A stretch of 64,000 nt of DNA from NCBI GenBank assembly GCA_002298785.1, contig DBMR01000018.1, positions 1 through 64,000 of the forward strand, read 5' to 3'. The position numbers were made by a program, and so were the translations under genes. The DNA is from Verrucomicrobia subdivision 3 bacterium UBA693. GTDB taxonomy: Bacteria; Verrucomicrobiota; Verrucomicrobiia; Limisphaerales; UBA8199. Positions within the stretch are counted from its first letter, which is position 1, and each line of letters starts with the position of its first letter. Positions 36,275 to 44,767 of this stretch are shown piece by piece. The notes under the pieces were generated by a model, which saw only the letters and a program-made list of their open reading frames with translations, searched no databases and had not been told where the DNA came from.

Positions 36275-38602
36275 ATGAATCTCAAAAGCACCGCTCTCAT
36301 ACCTGGCCTTCTCCTGATCAGCGGCCTCACTGCTTTCGGCGCGACGGCGGACAACTTGAAGCTCTGGTATTCGCAGCCCGCCACGAAATGGCTGGAGGCG
36401 CTGCCCGTCGGCAACGGGCGCATGGGCGCGATGGTGTTTGGTGGCGTAACCAACGAGCGCGTGCAGTTCAACGAGCAAACTCTGTGGACCGGCACCAACG
36501 CGACGCAGAAGCTGTCTGGGAACAACATAGGTGATGGTGCCATGGGCGACTACCAACCCTTTGGCGACGTGTTCCTGCGTTTCCCGGCCGCGCATGGCGC
36601 TTCGGCGGACTATCGCCGGGAACTGGATCTGCACACTGCCATCACCACCACCCGCTACCGCGTGGGTGAGGTCACGTTCACGCGTGAGGTCTTTGCCTCT
36701 CATCCGGATCAGGTCGTCGTTATCCGCCTCACTGCCGATAAACCGGCTAGCCTGGCATTCCAGATTGCGCTGAAGGATGTGCAACGGAGGCAACTGGCGC
36801 CGATGCCCACGACCGTTTCCGAAATGGATGGGCAATTGTCCTTCTCAGGCAAACTTTCCTGTCCGGGCAAAGCTACTCCAGGTGAACTCCGGTGGAACAA
36901 CATGGCTTACCACGCGGCGCTCCGGGCAATCCCTCAAGGCGGCCATTTGACGGCCACGAACGACGAACTCGCCGTCGTTAAGGCCGACGCAGTCACATTG
37001 TTGCTGGCGGCGGCTACGGATTACGATGCGAGTCCAGCAAAGAACTTCCGAGGTGAGTTCCCTGGTCCCAAGGTGACGGCGGCCCTTCATCGCGCCGCGG
37101 AGAAATCCTTCGCCCGTTTGCGCGCCGATCACATTGCCGATCATCAAAGGCTCTTCAATCGCGTGTCGCTCGAGCTGGGTGATCACGCCGGCAACGCCCT
37201 ACCAACCGACCAGCGGCTCATCGAATACAAGGCCGGTGCCCGCGACCGGGCGCTGGAAGCGCTGCTATTTCAGTTCGGCCGCTACGTGACGATCGCAAGC
37301 ACAAGGCCCGGTGGCTTGCCAGCCAATCTGCAAGGGCTGTGGAATGACAATCCTTCGCCTGCCTGGTATTGCGGCTACACCCACAATATCAACGTGGAGA
37401 TGAACACCTGGCTCACCGAGACGGCCAACCTCCCCGAGTGCGCCGAGCCGTTGTTCGACTGGATTGAGAACATCGCGCTGGCGACCAAGCTCAACCCGGA
37501 TCCTAAACTGCGCACCGACCTGGGTTGGGTCATGTATAGCACGCACAATCCGCTCGGCGGCAACAGCGGTTGGACTCTCCACCGGCCGGGCAGTGCCTGG
37601 CTCAGCCAGCATTTTTGGGAACACTACGCTTTTGGCGGCGACCGTGAGTTCCTGAAGACCCGTGCCTATCCGCAACTGCGCGAGCTCACCCGGATGTGGG
37701 ACGCTCGCCTCATGGAAGGGCCGAACAGCAAGCTCATTATCCCGGATGGCTGGTCGCCGGAACACGGTCCCGTGCGTGAACCGAATGGCAAAGTCACTAT
37801 CAAAGAGGGTGACCGCACACCGCTGCCCGGCGCGTCGTACGACCAGCAGATCATCTGGGATCTCTTTACCAATTTCATCGACGCCTCACAGGAACTCGGC
37901 GCGGACGATGCACTGCGCGTTCATATCACCGAACGACGAGCCCGGCTGCTCGGACCGCAGATCGGTCGGTGGGGACAGATTCAGGAATGGATGGAGGACG
38001 TGGATGATCCCAAGCTGGATTATCGCCACATCGGGCACTTGTTCGCGCTGCATCCGGGCCGTCAAATCAGCCCGCTCACCACGCCCGAATGGGCCAAAGC
38101 GGCGAGAGTCACGCTTGACGCCCACAGCGACCTGAGCTGCGGCTGGAGCCGTGCTTGGAAGATCTGCTTCCGCGCCCGGCTGCACGATGGTGAAGGGGCT
38201 GCGCGGGTCGTGCGCACCACGTTGGAATACGTTCCGGCCAATGCTCGTGGCAGCGGTACCCATCCCAATCTGTTCGGCGCCGGTCCGCCGTTCCAGATCG
38301 ACGCCAACTTCGGTTATAGCGCCGGTGTAGCTGAAATGCTCTTGCAGAGTCACCTGCGCCAGGACGGCAAGCCATTGCTGCTACTGCTGCCAGCCTTGCC
38401 TTCGGCTTGGTCCACCGGTGAGGTCAAGGGGCTGCGCGCCCGCGGCGGATTCGAAGTAGACATGAAGTGGGACAAGGGGCGTCTCACTTCCGCCCGGATT
38501 CGCGGATTACGCGGCAATCCCTGCCGGGTTCGTTATGACAGCGAAACCCGCGACCTGAATTTAACCAAGGGCCAAACATTCACTTGGATTCCTGGAAGCT
38601 GA
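36275..38602 (+). CDS. Secreted GH95 alpha-L-fucosidase-type enzyme (copy 1)
   Basis: A 775-aa exported GH95 protein. Signal peptide to about residue 25 (TALIPGLLLISGLTAFGA). The N-terminal domain has 'LWYSQPATKWLEALPVGNGRMGAMVFGGV...VQFNEQTLWTG'. The barrel carries the catalytic-region motifs 'HNINVEMNTW' (Asn pair near 369-371), 'QIQEWMEDVDDPKLDYRHIGHLFALHPG' and 'PPFQIDANFGYSAGVAEMLLQS'. GH95 enzymes act by inversion on alpha-1,2-L-fucosides or alpha-L-galactosides. The frame is open from 36179, but ATG 36275 starts the signal peptide. Copy 2 follows 117 bp later; in copy 1 the barrel motif reads MNTW where copy 2 has MNYWP, so specificities may differ. Confidence 0.9.
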   Translation: MNLKSTALIPGLLLISGLTAFGATADNLKLWYSQPATKWLEALPVGNGRMGAMVFGGVTNERVQFNEQTLWTGTNATQKLSGNNIGDGAMGDYQPFGDVFLRFPAAHGASADYRRELDLHTAITTTRYRVGEVTFTREVFASHPDQVVVIRLTADKPASLAFQIALKDVQRRQLAPMPTTVSEMDGQLSFSGKLSCPGKATPGELRWNNMAYHAALRAIPQGGHLTATNDELAVVKADAVTLLLAAATDYDASPAKNFRGEFPGPKVTAALHRAAEKSFARLRADHIADHQRLFNRVSLELGDHAGNALPTDQRLIEYKAGARDRALEALLFQFGRYVTIASTRPGGLPANLQGLWNDNPSPAWYCGYTHNINVEMNTWLTETANLPECAEPLFDWIENIALATKLNPDPKLRTDLGWVMYSTHNPLGGNSGWTLHRPGSAWLSQHFWEHYAFGGDREFLKTRAYPQLRELTRMWDARLMEGPNSKLIIPDGWSPEHGPVREPNGKVTIKEGDRTPLPGASYDQQIIWDLFTNFIDASQELGADDALRVHITERRARLLGPQIGRWGQIQEWMEDVDDPKLDYRHIGHLFALHPGRQISPLTTPEWAKAARVTLDAHSDLSCGWSRAWKICFRARLHDGEGAARVVRTTLEYVPANARGSGTHPNLFGAGPPFQIDANFGYSAGVAEMLLQSHLRQDGKPLLLLLPALPSAWSTGEVKGLRARGGFEVDMKWDKGRLTSARIRGLRGNPCRVRYDSETRDLNLTKGQTFTWIPGS

Positions 38603-38719
38603 TGGTCCAAACACGTGTCCAAGGCTCCCCAATGAATAACAAGCACGGTCTCACGTCTGCGACAGGCAGCTGATCGGAGGTCGAAGCTAATTGAGGGACC
38701 ATTGAGTAACAAACAACCT

Positions 38720-41077
38720 ATGAAATTGTTGGCGAGGAATTTGTTAAACATCGGGATCATGGCCCTCGCTTTAGAGACCTCTGCCAGTTCAACCCGTTTG
38801 GAGCTATGGTATGAGCAGGCGGCAGCGAACTGGAATGAGGCGCTGCCGCTTGGCAACTCGCGTCTCGCCGCCATGATTCATGGCGGCGTAACCAACGAAC
38901 TAATTCAACTCAACGCCGACACCTTCTGGGCCGGTGTGCCCCACGATTATTCCAAGCCGGGCGCAGCGGAGTATCTGCCTGAAATCCGCCGCCTGTTGTT
39001 CACGGGCCAGGAGCAGGCGGCGACGGCTTTGGCCAACCAGAAGTTCATGGGCAACCCTCCGTTTCAGGCCGCCTTCCAGCCGCTGGGGAACTTGCGGCTG
39101 AAGTTTGATGTGTTCGGGAACGCGGAGGACTATCGGCGTGCATTGGATGTGCGTCACGGCATTGCCACCGTTCGCTACCGCTGCGGTGGCACCGTCTTCA
39201 CCCGTGAATGTTTCATATCGCACCCGGACGGCGTCCTCGTGCTGCGCCTCACTGCCAGCCAACCCGGGAAGATTAGCTTCTCGGCAGGACTCGATTCGCA
39301 TTATCCCAGCCAGGTGCGCGTTGAAAAATCCGGCCGGCTAGTGCTCGAAGGTCGGTGGCACGAGGATGGCAAACGCAAGGACTGGATCGCGAAATGGTCC
39401 GAGCCAGGCATTCGTTATGCCACTGCCCTGCAACTCGAGCACGACGGCGGCACGGTTCAGCCCGGCACGAACACGCTTGAAGTGCGGGGCGCCAACGCCG
39501 TGACTGTTTGCCTCGCTGCCGGCACCAGCTTCCGTTCTTTCCATGACATCTCTGGCGATCCCGATGACCAATGGCCGGGCCAGCTGAAGCGGGCTTTGCA
39601 GATGAGCTACGAAAAGCTCCGCGACCGGCATGTGAGAGATTTCCAGGGCTTCATGGATCGTGTTTCTCTTGATCTAGGAGGCTCAGAGGCAAATCAAAAG
39701 CCCACTGACGAGCGGCTGAAGGCGGTCAACGCGGGTGCCGAGGATCCCGCGCTGGCGGCGCTCTATTTTCAGTTTGGGCGTTACCTGCTTCTGTCCTCCA
39801 GCCGCCCGGGTTCCCAGCCTGCCAATTTGCAGGGCATCTGGAACCGGGACGGCGCACCCGCCTGGGGCAGCAAATACACGGTGAACATCAATCTCCAAAT
39901 GAACTACTGGCCCACCGAGGTGGCCAATCTCTCCGAATGTGGAATGCCGGTCTATGACATGATTGATGATCTCCGCATCACAGGGGCTAGAGTGGCCAAA
40001 GACTATTATGGCTGCGGCGGCTGGACGGTGCATCACAACACCGACCTCTGGCGGGGCGCGGCGCCGGTGGATGGCGTCTGGGGCGTGTGGCCGATGGGCG
40101 CGGCGTGGATGGTCCGTCAGTCTTGGGAGCACTATCAATTTACTCAAGACAAGAAGTTCCTCCGGAACCGCGCCTGGCCGCAAATGCGGGAGGCGGCGCA
40201 ATTCATCTTGGATTTCCTGGTGGAAGCTCCCGTTGGTAGTTCCCAGGCGGGAAAGTTGGTCACGGCGCCGTCGCATTCACCAGAAAACGCCTTCATCAAG
40301 CCTGATGGCTCCAAAGCGCAATTCACCTATGCCGCAACCATGGATTTGATGATCATTCGCGACCTTTTTGAGAACTGCCTGGCTGCCGCGGGCGTGCTGG
40401 GCGGGGAAAGATTTGAGCCGGGGTTTTGCGGCCAGCTTCGCAACGCACTTGATCACCTCGCGCCGGTGCAGATCAGTCCAAGGACTGGGCGATTGCAGGA
40501 GTGGGTTGAGGACTACGGAGAAGCCGAACCTGGCCATCGGCACATGTCTCACCTTTACGCCCTTCATCCGGGCAGCCAGATCACGCCGCAGCAGAGTCCG
40601 GAATTGATGGCAGCCGCCCGCAAGAGTTTGGAATACCGTCTGGCCAAAGGCGGTGGCGGCACTGGTTGGAGCCGCGCTTGGCTGGTGAACTTTTTCTCGC
40701 GCCTGCAGGATGGCGACCAGGCTGCGCACCATTTTCACTTGCTTCTGGCGAATTCCACCCTGCCGAATCTCTTCGACAGTTGTCCGCCGTTCCAGATTGA
40801 CGGCAATTTCGGTGGTTGCGCGGGCATTGCGGAAATGCTGCTCCAAAGTCATGCAGGTGAAATTGTCCTGCTGCCCGCCCTGCCCAAAGTATGGCCGACT
40901 GGCGCAGTGAAAGGACTGCGCGCCCGCGGTGGCTTCGAGGTCAGCTTCGAATGGCAGCAGGGCCGACTCACTACCGCGACCCTGCGCTCATTCAACGGGA
41001 ACTCCTGCCTTGTCCGTTACGGAAACGAGACGCGCACTGTCACCCTCGCGAAAGGAGAAGCCAAGCGTGTTTATTAG
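38720..41077 (+). CDS. Secreted GH95 alpha-L-fucosidase-type enzyme (copy 2)
   Basis: A 785-aa exported GH95 protein, paralogous to the gene at 36275. Signal peptide 'LLNIGIMALALETSASS'. The N-terminal domain has 'LWYEQAAANWNEALPLGNSRLAAMIHGGV...IQLNADTFWAGVP'. Catalytic-region motifs are 'YTVNINLQMNYWPTEVANLSEC' (about 388-409), 'LQEWVEDYGEAEPGHRHMSHLYALHPG' and 'PPFQIDGNFGGCAGIAEMLLQS', all close to the family consensus. ATG 38720 is used; a TTG at 38702 would add six residues. Expected to remove terminal alpha-L-fucose (or L-galactose) from glycans in the periplasm or outside the cell. Confidence 0.92.
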   Translation: MKLLARNLLNIGIMALALETSASSTRLELWYEQAAANWNEALPLGNSRLAAMIHGGVTNELIQLNADTFWAGVPHDYSKPGAAEYLPEIRRLLFTGQEQAATALANQKFMGNPPFQAAFQPLGNLRLKFDVFGNAEDYRRALDVRHGIATVRYRCGGTVFTRECFISHPDGVLVLRLTASQPGKISFSAGLDSHYPSQVRVEKSGRLVLEGRWHEDGKRKDWIAKWSEPGIRYATALQLEHDGGTVQPGTNTLEVRGANAVTVCLAAGTSFRSFHDISGDPDDQWPGQLKRALQMSYEKLRDRHVRDFQGFMDRVSLDLGGSEANQKPTDERLKAVNAGAEDPALAALYFQFGRYLLLSSSRPGSQPANLQGIWNRDGAPAWGSKYTVNINLQMNYWPTEVANLSECGMPVYDMIDDLRITGARVAKDYYGCGGWTVHHNTDLWRGAAPVDGVWGVWPMGAAWMVRQSWEHYQFTQDKKFLRNRAWPQMREAAQFILDFLVEAPVGSSQAGKLVTAPSHSPENAFIKPDGSKAQFTYAATMDLMIIRDLFENCLAAAGVLGGERFEPGFCGQLRNALDHLAPVQISPRTGRLQEWVEDYGEAEPGHRHMSHLYALHPGSQITPQQSPELMAAARKSLEYRLAKGGGGTGWSRAWLVNFFSRLQDGDQAAHHFHLLLANSTLPNLFDSCPPFQIDGNFGGCAGIAEMLLQSHAGEIVLLPALPKVWPTGAVKGLRARGGFEVSFEWQQGRLTTATLRSFNGNSCLVRYGNETRTVTLAKGEAKRVY

Positions 41078-41245
41078 CACAACCAGGGCCTCAGGGGTCT
41101 GCCCATCGTCATTTTGCCAAAACTCGGCAAATGAGGAAAGCTTGCGGCAGGTTCTCGACCGCGGCTTGTCGATCGCACTCTTCTCTGGGGCTGCGGACAC
41201 CAAGACCAGCGGCAGTGTCAACTCTCCCGACAAGAGCGTGAATCC

Positions 41246-42034
41246 ATGAAACTCGCGGTTTTTTTCCTGCTTTTTTTCGCGTCCTATCTGGCGCAAGCGC
41301 AACCGCAGACTCCAGTTTCGCCGTCTTCGCTGCCCGGCGGGGTAGAAAAATGGGAGTTGGCCTGGAGCGACGAGTTCGACGAAACCGAGGCCCAGCTTGA
41401 CCTGAAGTGGCAAGCGCAGAACGGGCCCAGCACCCACATCCTTAGCAGCCGCTGGCGGGAGAATGTTATTGTCACGAATGGTCTCTTGCGACTCCTCGCG
41501 CGCAAGGAGACACGCGGCGGACAGGACTGGACCGCCGGGAGCATCTGGACGCGCGAGGTGTTTCAGTACGGTTATTTCGAATGTCGCTATCGCTATGCCG
41601 GGACTGAGGGCCTGAACAACTCCTTCTGGTTGATGCCCAGAAGCACCAACCAAGTCACGAAGGGTAAGCTTTTCGAAATAGACGTGAACGAAGGGCGCTT
41701 TCCCAATAAAATCAGCAGCAACATCCACAATCATTCTGACGTCACGGTGATCAACGGCAAACGCACGCATCCCACTGCCTCGAAGACCTTCGTCTATAAG
41801 GGCGAGGATTTCGCAAGCGGTTTTCAAGTCCACGGCCTTGAATGGAACGAGCGGGAGCTCATCTTCTATCTCAACGGCAAGGAAATCCGTCGCGTGAGGA
41901 ACGAGTTCTGCCTCAGCCCCGCCCCCGTGTGGCTAAGCCTTGCAGTCATCCCATGGGCAGGCCGCGTGACCGACGCCATTGACGGCAAAGCGATGGAAGT
42001 GGATTACGTCAGAATCTACCAGAAGAGGCCATGA
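41246..42034 (+). CDS. Secreted GH16 beta-glycanase
   Basis: A 262-aa exported GH16 enzyme. Signal peptide MKLAVFFLLFFASYLAQA. The jelly-roll starts 'WELAWSDEFDE', has 'FQYGYFECRYRYAGTEGLNNSFWLMP' and the catalytic motif E144-I-D146-V-N-E149 (ExDxxE, retaining mechanism, first Glu nucleophile, last Glu acid/base). The C-terminal part 'HGLEWNERELIFYLNGKEI' and 'MEVDYVRIYQ' is standard. GH16 includes laminarinases, agarases, carrageenases, porphyranases and endo-beta-1,3-galactanases; the short lone catalytic domain does not fix the substrate. It lies between GH95 copy 2 and the GH9-like gene. Confidence 0.9.
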   Translation: MKLAVFFLLFFASYLAQAQPQTPVSPSSLPGGVEKWELAWSDEFDETEAQLDLKWQAQNGPSTHILSSRWRENVIVTNGLLRLLARKETRGGQDWTAGSIWTREVFQYGYFECRYRYAGTEGLNNSFWLMPRSTNQVTKGKLFEIDVNEGRFPNKISSNIHNHSDVTVINGKRTHPTASKTFVYKGEDFASGFQVHGLEWNERELIFYLNGKEIRRVRNEFCLSPAPVWLSLAVIPWAGRVTDAIDGKAMEVDYVRIYQKRP

Positions 42035-42237
42035 GGAATTTGCCTGAGATTATCGCCGAGTTACTGCTGGTCACCGCTCTGTATGTGCCCGCCGGCTCGC
42101 TGGCTACGGCAGAGTTCGGCGCAATGACCGCGCTTGACAGTTTCGGCGGCCCGTCCTCCGGAAGTGTGCTTCCTTCCGTGCCAGCGAAAGGCCCTGATCT
42201 GGTTGCCTCTGTGGTCTGCCTGCAGATGCAACCATGA
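42031..42237 (+). CDS. Possible small translationally coupled ORF
   Basis: A 68-codon frame starting with ATGA overlap on the GH16 stop (42031-42034) and ending with ATGA at 42234-42237, at an in-frame ATG of the following GH9-like frame. The product has a signal-peptide-like start (LPEIIAELLLVTALYVPAGSLA) and a Ser/Pro/Gly-rich remainder, with no family resemblance. The overlaps resemble coupling elsewhere in this operon, so it may be a real small exported protein or a leader that carries ribosomes to the GH9-like gene. It may equally be a chance frame. Confidence 0.35.
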   Translation: MRNLPEIIAELLLVTALYVPAGSLATAEFGAMTALDSFGGPSSGSVLPSVPAKGPDLVASVVCLQMQP

Positions 42238-42247
42238 ATCGTCCGAA

Positions 42248-42253
42248 AAGGAG
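42248..42253 (+). promoter_or_regulatory. Ribosome binding site choosing the GH9-like start
   Basis: AAGGAG ends 7 nt before ATG 42261, favouring this start over the ATG at 42234 that overlaps the small upstream frame. Confidence 0.65.
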
Positions 42254-42260
42254 TCAACCC

Positions 42261-44642
42261 ATGCGAAACGGCTTACAAAAACTCGGCATACAAATTGCCT
42301 TCGTCCTGTCCCTCCAGGCTGTGCTGACCCTTACCGCGGCGGACAACACACCAGCGCCGCATCCGATCCGAATCCGCACTGCCACGGCAAGCTCCGCGCT
42401 CACGGGCTGCCCGCCCACCAAGGCCATTGACGGTCTCATCAGCGACGATTCGCGCTGGGTTAGCGAGAAATCCACCGCGCCCTCGTGGCTGGAGCTCGAC
42501 CTCGACAGTGTCCAGAAGCTGGCGGGTATCCATGTTTACTCCGGCTACCAGAACGCCAGCCCGCTGCAGGATTTCGTGGTGCAGTTCTGGCGCGAGGGGG
42601 ATTGGCGCGACATCCCTTCGGCCCGGTTTGCAGGCAACAGCACCACGGCACTGGCGATTCCGTTCGACGATACCGTAAACGTGACCACCGATAAGCTCCG
42701 CCTCTGGATCACCGCGAGCCCCCAAGACACAGCCAGGGTTCTGGAAGTCATCGTCTGGCCTGCCTCGGTCGGCAACGTGCCGCCGCTGTCCGCGAAAGCA
42801 ACCAATTCTGGGCCTCTGCTTCAGAATGAGCCAGTGCCGCTGATTTATCTAAACCAGAGCGGCTTCAATTTAGGCAAGCCGAAGCGCTTCACCGCTCCGA
42901 CTCTGCCGGATGGGACGCCCTTTGAAGTGCGGCCTGCCTCAGGTGGAGCGGCGATCTTCACGGGCAAGTTGAGCCAGCACATCGGCGATTTCACCGGCAT
43001 CAACCCAACCGACGAGCGCGAGTATGTCGTCGTCGCCGGGACAAATTTCTCTGTGCCCTTCCGCGTCGGTCCTTGGTGGCTGGAGCGGGTGACCTATCAG
43101 AACGCGGTGAACTTCATGATCGACAGCCGTCATTATGTCGGCAACGACCGCAACGTCTGCCAGGGCTCATTCGGCTGGCGCGACGATCATCACTTCGGCT
43201 GGGAACTTCACACGTTGGTGCCCCAGTTTCTTTCGAACCCATCGGCCTACAATCGGATGCCGAAACAGATCAAATACGAGAAGCCACCAAACCCAAAGCT
43301 CTGGGGTGCGCTTGAGCCCTATCGTGAAAACGCCCCGGACATCGTTAAACTCATCCACTGGGGCGCGGATGTGATCGTGACGCAAGGCGCCACGCATGAA
43401 ATGCTCAAGTCGCAACTAGCCTACTTTCTCTACGCCTGGCCGTGGTTGAAGGAGTGGTTGCCCGAGCAGAATTACCAGGCGGTCCACGACTTCACCTTCG
43501 CCCACTGGAGCGACAAGATCTGCGATCGCAAATACCCTTACGACGAGAGCGACGGACATGACCTGCTGGCGCTCAAGACGAAAGTCGGGTCGACCAAGGG
43601 AGCGCTGCCCCCGGGCTTTTCCATTGAGCCGAACCTGCTGCTCTACGCCGTTGCCAGGCGCGAGCAGCGGCCCGATGCGGGGAATTACTTCGAAGCGGCG
43701 TTTAAGCAGGCGGATTGGATCGTCGCCAGCCTCGATTGGGACGATCCGCAAGTAACCAAGGGCCAGCGCATGAGTGAATTCATCACCATGACCGGGTTAG
43801 CGCACTTGCTCGGCGAATATCCCTCCCGCGCTCCCGCTGGCTTGCAGGCGAAAATCAATGCTTGGGCGGAAGTCGCGATCCGCCGATCAAACAACCTGTG
43901 GGACTTCCGCAAGCTCGACGACGGCAATCGGTGGACGCCCATGGGCGACAAGCCCACGATGTGGAACGAACCTGGCAACGTGGTGGGATTGCCTGCCGCG
44001 TTGCTCGCCGCGCAGCCATTCCTCACCAACTCAGTCACACGGGCACGTATCGAGCAATTGGTCTGGTCGCACTTCGACAACATGTTCGGGCGCAACCCCA
44101 CCGGCCGCCATTTCTCTTACGACGCGCCGCGCGAGATCGAAGGGGTCGAGCACGGCTGGTACAGCTACTTGCAGGGGGGCATCGGGCGCCTCGCTGAAGC
44201 GCGTTTCGTCCTTGATGGCAGCCCAAAGGACGGCCACTACCCGTACCACCCCGAGAAGGGCAACATCGGCTGGACGGAAGGTTGGGTTCAGTTCAACACC
44301 GCCTTCAATATCAGCCTTGCCTATCTCGCCCGTGCGGAAACCCAGGTCAGTCTGCGGCGCCAAGGGGATGAATTGGTCGTCCGCATCCGGGCGCCGCTGA
44401 ACTTCGATTACGCCAAGGTCGAGTCCGGCATAGTTTGGCTGACTACCAGCACCGGCGACATAGAGAAGATCGTCGTTACTGAAGAATCTGCGAATTGCGA
44501 GTTTCTCAGCGGCAGCATGAAGTTGCAGTCCTCGGCGACCACCAACGCCGGGGATGGCTTGCTTCAAGTCGTGCCCGGTGCAAAAATTCAGGCGGAATAT
44601 GGGTTCGGCTACATGGCGCGCCGGGCGACGATTTCCTGGTGA
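42261..44642 (+). CDS. Secreted GH9-like enzyme with N-terminal discoidin domain
   Basis: A 793-aa exported protein. After the signal peptide (QIAFVLSLQAVLTLTAA) comes a F5/8 type C-like domain (about 30-170; 'TGCPPTKAIDGLISDDSRWVS', 'LELDLDSVQKLAGIHVY'). Next is an Ig-like segment of the CelD_N type ('PLIYLNQSGFNLGKPKRFTAP', 'DEREYVVVAGTNFSVPFRVGPWW'). An (alpha/alpha)6-type region follows ('HWGADVIVTQGATHEMLKSQLAYFLYAWPWLKEW', 'AWAEVAIRRSNNLWDFRKL', 'HFDNMFGRNPTGRHFSYD'). The CelD_N-plus-barrel order is that of GH9-related proteins, but classical cellulase catalytic residues are not obvious, so the activity is uncertain. The start follows from the ribosome binding site; ATG 42234 is the alternative. 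Confidence 0.75.
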   Translation: MRNGLQKLGIQIAFVLSLQAVLTLTAADNTPAPHPIRIRTATASSALTGCPPTKAIDGLISDDSRWVSEKSTAPSWLELDLDSVQKLAGIHVYSGYQNASPLQDFVVQFWREGDWRDIPSARFAGNSTTALAIPFDDTVNVTTDKLRLWITASPQDTARVLEVIVWPASVGNVPPLSAKATNSGPLLQNEPVPLIYLNQSGFNLGKPKRFTAPTLPDGTPFEVRPASGGAAIFTGKLSQHIGDFTGINPTDEREYVVVAGTNFSVPFRVGPWWLERVTYQNAVNFMIDSRHYVGNDRNVCQGSFGWRDDHHFGWELHTLVPQFLSNPSAYNRMPKQIKYEKPPNPKLWGALEPYRENAPDIVKLIHWGADVIVTQGATHEMLKSQLAYFLYAWPWLKEWLPEQNYQAVHDFTFAHWSDKICDRKYPYDESDGHDLLALKTKVGSTKGALPPGFSIEPNLLLYAVARREQRPDAGNYFEAAFKQADWIVASLDWDDPQVTKGQRMSEFITMTGLAHLLGEYPSRAPAGLQAKINAWAEVAIRRSNNLWDFRKLDDGNRWTPMGDKPTMWNEPGNVVGLPAALLAAQPFLTNSVTRARIEQLVWSHFDNMFGRNPTGRHFSYDAPREIEGVEHGWYSYLQGGIGRLAEARFVLDGSPKDGHYPYHPEKGNIGWTEGWVQFNTAFNISLAYLARAETQVSLRRQGDELVVRIRAPLNFDYAKVESGIVWLTTSTGDIEKIVVTEESANCEFLSGSMKLQSSATTNAGDGLLQVVPGAKIQAEYGFGYMARRATISW

Positions 44643-44767
44643 GGTATGCCTGACTTAGCCCGGCTGCCAAGACGTTGACCGATTATGAAATGCCCTCACC
44701 TGATTCTGCGACTGACCTGGTTGCTGGCGAGTCTGGCCGTTGCTGATCACGCACCCCAGCAAGTCCA

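Noticed and set aside
41113..41131. Hairpin TTTGCC-AAAACTC-GGCAAA between GH95 copy 2 and GH16
   Set aside because: The stem is only 6 bp with no T-tract, too weak to call a terminator or operator.
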